Positions 21,462 to 32,208 are shown, counted from the stretch's first letter. The stretch: DNA of 64,000 bases from Gnetum montanum (GCA_015680685.1 MNCI01030961.1:150292-214291), one strand, 5' to 3'. Notes: a model not told the origin generated them from the letters alone. Program-made: numbers and translations.

Positions 21462-21925
21462 TAGTCTTGTAAGCCTTCTACATCCTAATACACATTAGCA
21501 TAAACTTGACAACTTTCTATGGTTGTTTATATGTCATGCGGTGTAGATCAGTCGCCTTGACGATTCCTCAGAAGCCCTATAGAACATAAAGCCTCTGATT
21601 GCCAGTTAAATTGCCTCCTTCTTACAATAGTCTTGTAAGCCTTCTGCACCCTGATACACATTAGCTTAAACTTGACACCTGTCTATGGTTGTTTACGCAT
21701 CATGCAATGTAGATCAGTCACCTTGAAGGTTCCTTGGGAGCCCTACAAGATGTAAAGCCTCTGGTCACTGGTGGACTTGCTTATCTTATGGTAGTCTTGC
21801 ACACACCCTGTACCTAATCACGCACTAGCGTAAATGTGACACCCTTCATCGTTGTTTACACATCATGTGGTACAGATCAGTCACCTCGACGGTTCCTCGA
21901 GAGCCTGGTAAGACATAAAGCCTTT
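21462..21925 (+). repeat. Triplicated 165-bp unit in element B leader
   Basis: Three direct copies start with TAGTCTTG at 21462, 21628 and 21792 (periods 166 and 164). Each contains CACATTAGC/CGCACTAGC, AACTTGACA/AATGTGACA, GGTTGTTTA/CGTTGTTTA, a TCATG(C/T) word, GTAGATCAGTC or GTACAGATCAGTC, GGTTCCT and AAAGCC. It lies between primer site and gag, where packaging and translation-initiation signals are expected. Not found in elements C or E. Confidence 0.85.
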
Positions 21926-22045
21926 TTTTTATTGCCTTTCTTTTTCATTGCTTTCCAACTTATTTCCTCTTCTCAGTTCATAAAACTACTTAGCTTTCTG
22001 ATTTCCTCACTTTTCACATTTGCAAAACTGTCTAGCTTAGTAACA

Positions 22046-24313
22046 ATGACTTCTGCAATTACCGTTGTTAACACCTTCAACATGGAGGTTCTCATCACGG
22101 TTCAAGGCACCATTGGTGCTAAAAAACCATTGAACCCAATGCTGGAAATGCATCGATCCCTCAAGATCCAAAATTGAGGACCTGAGGGCGTGCCCTAGCA
22201 ACATGAGCATTACAACTTTGTCTGTGTGAAGGTTCAGGAAAACCTGCCTTTGGATGTACACGAGTTCGAAAGAAAACGTAGCTTCGAGTTCACTTACTAC
22301 AATGGGAAGGAGTTTGTTCTCACTCCTGACGCTTCCATACCTTTGATACAAACAAACCAAAGGCTGCTAGACCAACTAATCCAGTTGGCTAGGATTAGGG
22401 AGCAACCAGACATGGCAGCTAATTAGGATGACTCTTTTCAAGACAGACGGGAGGAACTTGATTCCTAATCGAATGAGGGAGGTCCAACCAACCCCATTCC
22501 TATCCCTCCTACCTAGTCCTTCTAGGCTAGCCCATTATCTTTCACCACTCCCTTTGTCATCATGCCTACACTCCCATAGCCTGCAACCACAACCACAATG
22601 GGTAGCCATGTCACCTTCCCAGCGTATCAATACCCTTATTTCCCTATTTCATTTGTAGTAGCTATGCCTCTGTAGACTGTTCATCAGTCCATTCCTATAG
22701 CACATCATGCACCAATCACAGTTACCCTACCGCATATTCACACTGTGCCTTCTTTGCAGTCTTACGCAACTTCCATGTCAATTTCTACGTTCACATATGT
22801 TCCACCCACTACGGTGGGCCCAGGCCCATCCACGTGGTGGACCCCATTCACCTCTTTGCCTATTCCACAACTTTCATAGGTGTCTCATCATGTTCACCCT
22901 CAGACCTACTAGACCCCGCAAATGATACAAGCTAACACGGGGCTATGGTCTATTTCATCGGCAACACAAACGGTCTATCCGGTGCCACAACCTACAGTTG
23001 CTACTCCAACCACACCACCTACTGGGTGGTGGACAGTGCAAGTAGCAGTGCTCGCAGGGGCTACCCCAATGGTACTGTTGATGGGTAATGCCACCACCCT
23101 CACCATTCTATAGGTAGGGGCTGTCCCAGTAGTTCCCCAACTGCCTACACTGTCACAAGGTCTGGACCAAGTGTTCTAGCTCATTCAGACCCTCACTGAG
23201 GAAATCAAATGCCTCAAAGTTGTCAAGTCTGACATGGTACAAGTCATGGACTTTTACTAGGATGACCCCACCAACTCCGTAATGCCTTCTTTGACATTAC
23301 CCCCAGGGATGTCTCTCCCACACTTCACAAAGTATGATGAGGAGGCGGATCCCAACGCACATCTAGTTACCTTAAGGTCTGAGTCCCTCCTATTGCAACA
23401 ATGGCTGCACATGATCATTTGTGTCTTTACCATGTCCCTAGTCGAGAGAGCCTTGGATTGGTATCACACGTTTCCACGCTCATCCATTTTAACTGTAGAA
23501 GAGTTTTTGTCCTAGTTCGTGATGCTCTTCAAGTACAACTTGAAGCCAGAAATCATGCTGGATCAGTTGATGGGCATGAATTAAGAGCCTCTACAACCAG
23601 TCCAGAAGTTCATCCAATGATGGAGCATGACCCTTAATGAAATCCACGAGCCCATCGTAGAAGCTCACCTGTTGGTCGTCTTTAAGGATGTAGTGAATGA
23701 CTTTATCAAGTCTAAACTATACTACCTCACCCCTCGCACTCTTAGTCAAGCCTTTGCTCAGACTTAGAATATACAAGATGTGACTGAGATAAGCAAAGAC
23801 CCAACCTACATCACTTAACAAAATACCTTCATGAAGAAGGATAAGGGTAAAGCCTCGACAACCACAGTGGCCACTGTGGAGATTGAGGCCAAGCCCAGAC
23901 CTAGTAAAAATGGTAACAAAAACAATAAGAAACTAGTTGTACCTATAGCTAACCCCATGTCCAAGCAGGGAAACATGTTGCAGCCTCCAGTACCCAAACT
24001 TGATACATCTGCACAACCCAAGCCAAAATTTGAACATAAAGATTGCTCAAAGTACACCCCACTACCTCTCAAGCCTTTAGAACTTTTCAAGCAGCTATTG
24101 GCAGCAGGGCACATGCAATACAAGCAAATGTTTCAAGAAGTAATCAATAGAAATCAAAGCTACTGCAAGCTACTTAGGAACCCCTATTTGGCCCTGCCCA
24201 ATGAGCCCCTTGTTCCTAAGGGTTTCATGGTGGATAGGTTTTGTGACTATCACCAACAGTGTGGCACAACACAGACTACTGTCTGGCGTTGCAAGATGAC
24301 ATCCAGAGATTGA
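22046..24313 (+). pseudogene. Element B: gag
   Basis: Capsid/nucleocapsid polyprotein of the Tat type. The chosen start is ATG at 22046 (MTSAITVVNT). HYNFVCVKVQENL (22212) marks the N-terminal domain, followed by a long Pro/Thr-rich linker (22480-23200). The capsid core is LPPGMSLPHFTKYDEEADPN, then VERALDWYHTFPRSSI and FKYNLKPEIMLDQL (23290-23760). A basic region starts KKDKGKAST (23831). A zinc-knuckle-like CDYHQQCG...WRC lies at about 24240-24290. Stops and at least two frameshifts interrupt it, and one 160-codon open segment remains (23831-24313). Homologous blocks occur in element C. Confidence 0.85.
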
Positions 24314-25027
24314 TCAACTAGGGAAAAATGGTCTTGGACAAAAGTAACCCAGTACATCCCAAAAACCAACCTATGCATGTCTACATAGATCCCCTTAATG
24401 CCAACAATGCTGGTTACATCATCAATGCCATGAGCATTGATAATGATCCTAGGCCATCACAATAGCCATTCGTGATCCATGTGCCTCAGTGTAGTGCACT
24501 AGCACCATAAGTGGCTAATGAAAGCTTGCAATAGCTGTTCATTCTAAGAGTTCCTTCATGGGCATCCATCTTTGCACCACCTGTTAATGAAACTACGCTA
24601 CTTTGTCCACTAACACTGTTAGCACCTTTCATCATTAGGGGGCCGAATCCTTTGATAATTCCCACCCCACATAAGACAACTGAACAACCTTCTCATCCTA
24701 AAAAAATGAGAAGTGCATTCCGTAGGTGGAACATCAAGAGGAAATACCATCCAAGGTATTCCCAGGCCTATGTATCCATACCCTATGTCCATGCCCTCAT
24801 CACCAAAGATGAATGTTGCCATAACAGTGCAGCCTGCGCTGCCTTGCCAAAAAGGGTCTAAACCTAGATCCGAAGTTGCACCTCCTTGGGAAATTCATCT
24901 TATAGGATGAATCAAAGAAGAGGAAAGCACCAAATAGGAGGGTGGCCAAAACCTTTTGAATGCCCTCACTCAAGTCAAGTAGGCTCTAAAATAGAAAAAC
25001 ACTACACTGAACCTATATGACCTGATC
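24314..25027 (+). pseudogene. Element B: gag-protease linker
   Basis: Proline-rich coding relic linking the zinc-knuckle end of gag to protease. It reads in one frame with occasional stops: SNPVHPKNQPMHVYIDPLNA, NAMSIDNDPRPS, FVIHVPQCSAL, and LIMTSIFHHRALI at the end. No independent domain. Confidence 0.55.
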
Positions 25028-25642
25028 ATGACATCTATATTTCACCACAGGGCTCTAATCCACATGTTAACAATGATTCCAGTCAATGAAGACATGCCTG
25101 TAGAAGAGGAAGTGATCCACTCGGTTATGCTTCCCTCTACACCCATAGAGCCTGGGCCATCCCAATTGACGTTCAGCGATGACACCATTAGGGAAGATCC
25201 TGAAAGGGGTCAGGTGATCATGACACCTCTTTTCATCATAATTTGGGTCACCCAACACTGTATCCGAAGGATACACATTGATGACGGGGCTACCACAAAA
25301 GTCATCCCCTTTCCTATTGTGGACAAGTTGGGCTTGGTCAACCAAATCAAACCCAGAATAACGTCCTACCTAAAGTCATTCAACGGGGCACGTGTCCTGG
25401 TGAAAGGCATAGTCCACATGGACTTCGTAGCAGGGGACCAGTTCCCCACAAATAAAACATTCATCATGGTTGAGGAAATGCCTAGGTTTAACTTGATCTT
25501 TGGGAGATCATGGTTACCACAACTTAGGGCTATCTCCTCACCTATACACCAGGAAATCCACCTACTATACACGGGCATGGAAGTGGTGATCCATGGCGAC
25601 GAAGTAGCACTCCAAGCTATCAGTAACGTAGAGATGGAGTAG
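25028..25642 (+). pseudogene. Element B: aspartic protease
   Basis: An open frame of 204 codons, the longest sense frame of B. Retropepsin features: the active-site segment IHIDDGATTKVIP at about residue 84, where D-[TS]-G-[AS] is expected (here D-D-G-A); a flap-like hydrophobic segment; and the C-terminal EEMPRFNLIFGRSWLPQL corresponding to ILGRPWL of other gypsy elements. It would cleave Gag-Pol. The ORF has no Met-independent evidence for its start, being originally read as part of gag-pro. A and E carry decayed homologues. Confidence 0.85.
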
Positions 25643-25944
25643 GGTTCAGAGGTTGTAACCTCTAAGAATGAAGCACCTACTCACGCACATGTTGAACATC
25701 CAATGGAACAATCAGCTCAGCAGGTCGATCTCCAAAAAAAAAGTGCATGGGTTGAGTTTCCCTTCTAAGTAGGGGACAATGACGTGAACAAGGGCCCTAG
25801 TGAAACGTCTCGGCCTTACGTTTCAATAAATCCATGAAGGGTGAATAAGTAGCTACGCATGGCATAAAAACCCCACTACTTCCCACCTAGTTTCCATCCC
25901 TTGCACATTCATCATTTTTTTCTTTGTTAATGCATCATCTCCTT
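25643..25944 (+). other. Spacer after element B protease
   Basis: Short Glu/Gln-rich coding tail (NEAPTHAHVEHP..) to about 25760, then non-coding. If the element has an Ogre-like PRO-RT intron, its donor should be sought here. Confidence 0.35.
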
Positions 25945-26320
25945 TGACATGCTACGCTATGGCCGAAAATGGCCTAAAACTATGCTACACTATGGCCCGA
26001 AATGGCCTAAAACTTGCAATGGCCCAAAATGGCCTTAAACTAGCTATGGCCCAAAATGGCCTAAAACTAGCAATGGCCTAAAATGGCTTAGAACCAGCAA
26101 CGGCTTGAAATGGCCTAAAACTAGCAATGGCCCAAAATAGCCTAAAACTAGCCATGGCTGGAAACGGCCTTAAACTAGTATGAGTTACCAGTTAGCTGTT
26201 GTTCAAGTTCTTAACGTATCATTTCTTTGGCATGTTACACAATGGCCTAAAATGGCCTAAAACTAGCAATGGCCCAAAATGGCCTAAAACTAGCAATGGC
26301 TCGAAATGGCCTAAAACTAG
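25945..26320 (+). repeat. Element B tandem repeat block 1 (AATGGCCTAAAACTAGC)
   Basis: At least ten units of about 27-29 bp, each with AATGGCCTAAAACTAGCAATGGCC(C/T)AA-like text, in two clusters (25960-26180 and 26243-26320). The first units begin with GCTACGCTATGGCC, thereby fusing the LTR-type word GCTACGCTATG to the repeat. The block sits immediately upstream of the 3' end of the antisense ORF. Confidence 0.92.
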
Positions 26321-26708
26321 CACATGAAAGCATGAACATTTTCCAAAATTCAACACATATGCAATGCACAAGTTAGCACAAAATCAATTTCTATTTCACA
26401 AAATCCTCTTTTCTTTATTCAAATTTTTTTCCTATTAACAATGTTTGCAAATTTTTTAAAATATTTCAAAAATGCAAAATCTCAAAGTTCAAAAAAAAAT
26501 CCCATGCTATCTTGCATTGTCTTTGTTTTCACCATCTTCATCTTTTGTTTCTATATCATTTCCTTTTGCATTATCTTCCCTTGCGCTATCCTCTGCCGAT
26601 TCTTCATTCACTCCCTTTACGGGCCTTGCAACCTCATTTGGGGCCTACATCATAGGAGTGAAGTGGTCAGCTAGGGCAACAAATGCAAACTACAATAGAG
26701 CATAAGCA

Positions 26709-27557
26709 TTAATGTAGTAGAAAGTGACTAACTTGAGAAGGTCTTACACTTGTCTTGAAGGGTATCTGGTCCAAGTTGAGCTCGAGGTGACGCCAGACCT
26801 CCTCTTCCATGATGTCCACCCAATGCCTGTTGCTAGGTTCAGCTTCCATAGTAGCTCTCTCCCTTTCAGTGACTATCCACCTTGGTGGCCCCGCAAAAAG
26901 GAGACGGTTGTGGTCTCCTATGGGAAGGTCCACTTTCAGGTCAGGAGATTCCGTAACCTTTACCCACCCTTTGAAATTAGCATAGGCCTCAAAAGCGTCA
27001 ATGGCATTTACAAATTCTTCATATGTAAATGCCTCCACAGTAGCATCCTTGTACAGTTTACAATGGGTGGCATTTTCTAGTTTATAAATGTGTTTATGGT
27101 TTGTCTGGGATTGCCCCCATTCATAAATCTTGGCACTGATGTCTTTCAATTCCTAACACTTCTGGGCTAGCAAGTCCATTTGCATCCGCTGTTCAATTAT
27201 ATCACGAGTGGCTTCAAAGTTCTGACGCACGATAGTCCAAAACCTAGTGTAGTCTATTACATCCATGCACCAGCCTTCATTATTTATGTCATGGGCTATG
27301 AGGAACTTGTTCCTCAACCTGAGATCCTCCACTTCGACAACCAGGTCAGCCTCTCTTTACTCAGCCCTTTGGACTCGTTTCCATAGGTCCTCGTTGACAC
27401 GCTTATACTCCCACATGGAGCATGCCAAGTGCAAAATGCATTTGCAAGCCTCGTTGTACATGCTACGAGATACCTTAGTCATGTCAGGTGGGAATGTAGG
27501 TAGAGCACTAAATTTCAAAGGTTGTGTTGGGTCCCATTTAAGGTGAGAGGATGCCAT
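26709..27557 (-). pseudogene. Element B: antisense ORF, C-terminal part
   Basis: Minus-strand reading from 27557 to 26709 is open for about 280 codons with only two stops (about 27352 and 27157). It begins ASSHLKWDPTQPLKFSALPT, continues with a coiled-coil-like section (NFEATRDIIEQRMQMDLLAQ), then KDISAKIYEWGQSQTNHKHI, and ends RHWVDIMEEEVWRHLELNLD followed by QIPF. The first and last blocks are conserved in elements A and E. This is more intact than the sense pol of the same element. I do not recognise the protein family. An AT-rich stretch before it (27570-27660) is intron-like, with GTGAGT at 27658. Confidence 0.7.
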
Positions 27558-27657
27558 GACACAAAGAGCATAGCAATCGCATTAGCATAGCAAGTTTAGA
27601 AAACTCAAAAAATTCTAGCATAACAACAAGAGAGCATGTAACATTACTACTTACTCA

Positions 27658-28141
27658 CGTCAGGGTCCACCTGCTAAAGGCAGTTGATCATGTCATCAAT
27701 GATTCCCTGCATGAACGTAAGCTTGTCAGGGATCTCAACCCACGACTCTGCACGAATTGGAGAGGGTCCTGCAATATCAAAAGTAGCACCTATTACATGA
27801 CTAAACATATCAGCAATGTCCGAAATGGACTATGAAAAGGCAAACATATTGCCAAACTCACCAGCTTCCAATTATGGTCTTTGTTCTTGCTGATGCAAGG
27901 TGATGGTGGTAGCCTTGGTAGAAGGGCTTGCTGAGTCTACACAAGCCACTTCTTCATGCGCTGGTGCCTTTCCTTTCAGGATAACAGCATCTTTTTTATT
28001 CAAGGGAGGTTCCTCTTCATTAGTAGGAGGATTCTCCCTAATGACAAAAGCCCCTTCCTTAGTGACAGGAGCTCCTTTATTCTTAACCAGGTCCCTCTCC
28101 TCCAAGATTGGGACCTCCGTGTCTTTATTTGTTGCCCTAGT
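27658..28141 (-). pseudogene. Element B: antisense ORF, acidic/lysine-rich middle
   Basis: Minus-strand frame 28105-27872 encodes a low-complexity Lys/Glu/Pro-rich segment (NKGAPVTKEGAF, NPPTNEEEPPLNKKDAVILK). It continues into 27800-27660 (a VEIPDKLTFMQGIIDDMINC-like stretch next to the GTGAGT donor at 27658). It is a likely disordered region between conserved N- and C-terminal parts. The solo LTR interrupts its upstream side at 28142. Confidence 0.5.
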
Positions 28142-29386
28142 TGTAACGACAAAAAACGTCGATCGCTCGAAATACTAAATGAAATTCCATATTCATAGTT
28201 CCAACCCTAAATCCATGTGATGGTCGTGCTAGGGAAAATGAATATGAGGTACCCTGAACAGTCTTGTCGATCAGACAAGGACTTACCTAATCAGTAAATT
28301 TCATAATGATTGGATCACAAGATGATGACTTCGATGGGAAGATATGATATTGATAATCTCGAAAGCAACGAGGACGATGTAAACGATGTAAAACGATTGT
28401 AAAATCTATGCAAATAGGGTGCAATAAATTGAATTTAGAGAACGTGTGATCCCGAGATATGGGATTTAGCTTGTAAAAAAATACGTTGAATAAAATGGTT
28501 GTAGGTAGACTTCAGTTCAGACGAAGCACATGCCAAGAACAAGAAAACTATTTAGAGATGAAACAAGCAAAGGCCGATCTACCTTGTTCTAGCTAATCTG
28601 GGTGCAAGGGAGTCAGACCTGAAGCAAAAAGTGTCTGCTAACTTGAAGTTTCTGATCAAAAGCTCTTGTCGATCATCATTGATATTCTTTCGATTTTTGA
28701 TTCTCTTTTATTCTCTCACCAATCTTCGCCAAAATCGCCAATAATTGCCAATAGTTGTTAACTAAAAATTGTCAGCCCTTTGATCTTTGTCAACTAGGGT
28801 ATTTATAAGATTAGGATTAAGAGAACAATGTGGTTTAGATGATGCATGTCCTGGGTCCACAAAATACTGTTGACCTGATGTGCCATTGCTGAAGTTTGTA
28901 ATGTTATGTTACGCTACGCTCTAAAGCATAGTGTGTCATAATCTACCCTTGTCTTTAATGTTGCAGTATTTTCAGGGCTTTGGTAGAAAACTGTGCTACG
29001 ATTACACTGCAATATACTATGGAGCATATTGTGGCATAAGGACAACTAATACTTGAATCTTGTTATCTCCATTGTTTTGACTAGATCGACTGTCTTCTTA
29101 CGTTACACTGCATTATGCTACGTTATGCTGTATTGCGTAACGTAGCATAATATGCTAAATGTTAATATTTTTGAAACATAGCTAACTTGCAAAGTTGAAG
29201 CATTGCCATTGCACACCCCTTGTCTTTTTCTATCTTTTGGAGTCTATTATGCTATATTATCTAGCGTAGTGTAACAGGCCCTTAGCTGAAAAGGGAACTT
29301 GCTGAGCTGTGACACTTGTGGAAATATTTTGCCTGAACTTCGAGACCTTACTGAATCATTGAGATCTCGAAATTCATGGTGTTTCA
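28142..29386 (-). mobile_element. Solo LTR nested in element B's antisense ORF
   Basis: Read on the minus strand it starts TGAAACACCATGAATTTCGAG and ends ...GCGATCGACG then TTTTTTGTCGTTACA. These ends are like those of the B and C LTRs (TGAAACACC..., ...TCACTACA). Length 1245 bp. Perfect 5-bp target duplication CTAGT at 28137-28141 and 29387-29391. A TATA box (CTTATAAATACC on the minus strand) lies near 28800. GCATAGC/GCTACGC words occur in the U3. No internal region is present, so it is a product of LTR-LTR recombination. Confidence 0.92.
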
Positions 29387-30633
29387 CTAGTCTTAGGGGT
29401 TGATACTTCTTCATCACCTTCTTCTTCTTCTTCTTCTTCTTCTTCCTCTACCAGTAGAGAAGCATATTTGCATTACTACAAACCAAGTTAGCTCAAAGCA
29501 GGTGCTACACTACGCTACGTCACCTAGCGTAGCATAGCATAGCAAACAATAACAAAGTAAGCATTGAAGTAAAGAATTTACCAATGGGGGGTTCCGTCTT
29601 CTATAGTTTAAGTCACTATCTTTGCCCCTCCTCTTCCTCCACACGAAGGATTTCCTTAGCTAGGGGAGGCCTCTTCCATTGCAACTCTTTGGGCATAGTC
29701 TCGACTATGAGATGTTCCCCCTAAGACATGCTACAAACTATGGTAGGGGGCATCTCACCCATGCTGTTCTAACCATGAACATTGTGGGCCACTTGATCCT
29801 TAGTCGTCATAGAGAATGACTCCCTAATTATTTCTGGGGGATCCTGGGCTCAGATGGTCTAAAAGATCTGGCAAATCCATGGTCTAGAAATTTGGTTGGA
29901 TTTCACATAACCCAGACTCAATTCTCTTGAACCACTAAAAAATCTATGAAGTGCTACAAATAGTCTATGTAGAAGGCATAGTGTATGTTGGAATAGGACT
30001 CCAATTTTTGACAGTGTCCCAAAATTTCAGCCTGTAAGCCTTTACATAGGAAGTTGGCCTAGTTGTAATAGGCCCCCTCCTCCATAACTTCATGCATTAT
30101 CTACGCCTACTCAATCCCGAAGAACTTCCCTTGGGTAAGCAACTGGGGGAATGCATGAGCATGGAAGATAGGGTAAATCTCCAAGGTGGGTCCATCTTTG
30201 AGCTTATCCATAGGAAGCCCCTTTCACTCCTTAGCAATCCCCAACCACTCCTAGATATCCTTCTTTTGAAGGGTCAACTCCTTCTTTCCACTCGACCCTA
30301 TGAGGATGCCTTCGGCAGGAACACCGAATAGGTCTGTAAATAGCTGGTCATTGATTTCAATGATCACCTACACATCCCGTATGTGCATGCGGAAGTGACC
30401 TACCTTTTTAGAAAATGAGTTGACCAGGGAGAGCATCTTGGCAGTAGGAACACTCAGATTCGATGCTAGAAACAGATCCATAAGTCCAGCCTTTTCAAGG
30501 TTTTGGACCAAGGAGTCTGAAGCTGCATCATTTATCCAGCATTGGCACACTTCTACTTCATCATATTTGAAGTAGATATTCACCCCCTGTGCCTCAATGG
30601 TTACCACTGTCACCTCTTGGGGCTTCTTCACCC
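29387..30633 (-). pseudogene. Element B: antisense ORF, central exon region
   Basis: Minus-strand coding from about 30633: GVKKPQEVTVVTIEAQGVNI, then YDEVEVCQCWINDAASDSLV, LMDLFLASNLSVPTAKMLSL, and after one stop VIIEINDQLFTDLFGVPAEG. Matching blocks in element E are FDEVEVGKCLLKE, LLDLFMAPTPTIPIVEMM and LTINDSTFYDLYGILNEGM. The INDxLFxxLFGVPxEG motif recalls domains found in uncharacterised plant transposon proteins (memory, not checked). A polyglutamate-coding CTT repeat lies at 29418-29446. A putative intron is 29448-29581 (GTAAAT donor, TAG acceptor). Confidence 0.65.
29418..29446 (+). repeat. (CTT)n microsatellite
   Basis: About nine CTT units on the + strand. In the antisense frame these would encode Glu/Lys runs within the antisense ORF. 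Confidence 0.9.
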
Positions 30634-30717
30634 CTGCAACAGCTTTTGCAAAAATGTTTAGCATGAAAATGTAGAAAGTACAAAGATTGCAAAGACACTT
30701 AAGCATGCGAAACTTAC
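30634..30717 (-). other. Putative intron in antisense ORF (84 bp)
   Basis: On the minus strand the sequence leaves coding at CAAGCG|GTAAGTTTC and re-enters at GTTGCAG|GGGTGAAG. It is T-rich, and both conserved coding blocks resume at the junction. Its canonical GT-AG ends on the minus strand support transcription in the antisense direction. Confidence 0.65.
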
Positions 30718-31007
30718 CGCTTGGCCTACCAGGCCTATACAGTAACGAGAACGGCTAAAGGTCAACAAGAACTTATTCAACCATGACCAGTTTCAAGGGT
30801 TTTGTCTGCTCCTCATCCAGCCAATCCTACCTCTTGCACTGATTGTAGGGAATCGAATATGCACCTGGCTAGGTGTGATATTCACCCCCGCATTGACCAA
30901 TAACACTTACCCATAGGTTCTTAGCAAAAGAGAACTCTTGCAAGGCTCTTTGTGCTATAGCCAACAAACCCGGTCAATCATGAACCCCATCCTTATTGAT
31001 GAAGAAC
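30718..31007 (-). pseudogene. Element B: antisense ORF exon between two short introns
   Basis: Minus-strand coding reads FFINKDGVHD, then LLAIAQRALQEFSFAKNLWV and QCKR-WLDEEQTKPLKLVM, with several stops, ending RPGRPSG. It lies between GT-AG introns 31008-31090 and 30634-30717. No family recognised. Confidence 0.55.
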
Positions 31008-31090
31008 CTGGTAACAGACACATATTATTCGCATTAGGCCAATATGTCCATCATCATACAAACATAGTGGAACAACGTTGCAAAACTCAC
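31008..31090 (-). other. Putative intron in antisense ORF (83 bp)
   Basis: Minus-strand donor GCAG|GTGAGTTTTGC and acceptor GTTACCAG|GTTCTTC are both close to plant consensus. The length is similar to the neighbouring intron. Confidence 0.65.
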
Positions 31091-31508
31091 CTGCCAGCAT
31101 AGTAGATAGTTCCTTGAGGGTTATGGAAGCACGTCGTCATAAAATGTGCAAGGAATAGTATGTTGAAACAGTGGTAGTAGCTGTACTTAGGCATATCCTA
31201 GATCCAGGCCAAATGCATTAACCCTATAGGGTGCTAACTGGATCCTTCTTCCTACCTACTCATGATTGCCCTGTTGGTTAGAAACATCAAAATGCCTTGA
31301 CTTGCCCCAGGCAATATGGCTTCGATTATGCTGACTGCCTCCTCCTCCTCTAGGGAGGACCAAACAATCACACTAAAGTGGTCGAGGAGGAATTGTAAGA
31401 AGCCATATGTCCCTTTCCTGAACTAGACTCCCTGCTCTCCCATACGTATTTGGGGAGGAGGAGCCTTGGCCATAGGTTTTCTCACATGACACAGGATCCC
31501 TCTAATTT
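31091..31508 (-). pseudogene. Element B: antisense ORF exon 2
   Basis: Minus-strand coding reads GILCHVRKPMAKAPPPQIRM, then YGFLQFLLDHFSVIVWSSLE, EAVSIIEAILPGASQGILMF and, at the end, PKYSYYHCFNILFLAHFM. Element E has a corresponding FLTYFFLKKICVIMWSHL then VGVIVEILLP at 57380-57560, showing common descent. The exon ends at the GTGAGT donor at 31090. Confidence 0.6.
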
Positions 31509-32078
31509 CTAAAACAATTAGCCTGGATCTTAGGCCTGCCCTACATAACGCAACCAACGAGTGTTAGCATCATATCTAAGTGCAATACACATGCAACATA
31601 GAAATACTTTGCAATCCACACGTATAGTGTAGCATAACCCTTTTCCCACGCATAGCATAGCAAGAACATGAAAGCGGTAGCATAGAAAAAATAGCCTAAT
31701 GTAGCAACAAAGCAATTAACCCTGACAGGGGAATTAACAATATGCTCCAATAGAACACGTGTTGCCCTCTCACATCATGCATGACCCAACCCTCTCGAGG
31801 GTCCTATGTCATGCCATTCAAAGGTCAAGTAACTTAAGCTGCATGAATCCCCGTGGTTATGACAACCACGGTGGTGGTGGTTTAAGTGACCTTGCATGCA
31901 ATGAAGGCATAGCATTTATGTACTCGTTGCGGCCAAGACAGCAATAGTGGTGATGTAAAGGCCAAAACAATGCGATGACAGAAAAGATAAATGACTAAAA
32001 CCAAGATACAAAATAAAAGCAGAGAACAATAGAAGCAAAAAACAATAACAGAATCGCGAAAAAACAAAGGGAGCATAC
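31509..32078 (-). other. Putative first intron of antisense ORF
   Basis: T-rich on the minus strand (A-rich on +), with GTATGC following the first exon at 32078 and a TTTTAG acceptor near 31509. It contains GCATAGC-type words like those of the LTR. Minus-strand frames here (for example 31530-31750) are hydrophobic and not conserved, as expected for an intron. Confidence 0.45.
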
Positions 32079-32208
32079 GAGCCTTCTGGACCAAAAGCAT
32101 GTCCTTCCACATCGTGACGCATGCTTGTGTTATGTGCCCTACGGTTTGCTTCACCTCCTCAACCTTTGCAAGTGCCAAATTCATGCGTTCCTTCTTCGGA
32201 GCCATCAT
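32079..32208 (-). pseudogene. Element B: antisense ORF exon 1 (start)
   Basis: A start ATG on the minus strand at 32208 opens MAPKKERMNLALAKVEEVK, then QTVGHITQACVTMWKDMLLV, up to a GT donor at 32078. It is charged and helical, and no known domain is recognised. A promoter for the antisense transcript would lie in 32210-32530, a mixed sequence just inside tandem-repeat block 2. I see no clear TATA box. Confidence 0.5.

Noticed and set aside
22037-22360. A 107-codon minus-strand frame
   Set aside because: It is the shadow of the conserved gag N-terminus on the + strand.
25067-25578. Minus-strand frames over the element B protease
   Set aside because: Shadows of a clearly conserved sense protease ORF.
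31530-31750. Minus-strand hydrophobic frames resembling membrane peptides
   Set aside because: They fall in the inferred T-rich first intron of the antisense ORF and are not conserved in E.
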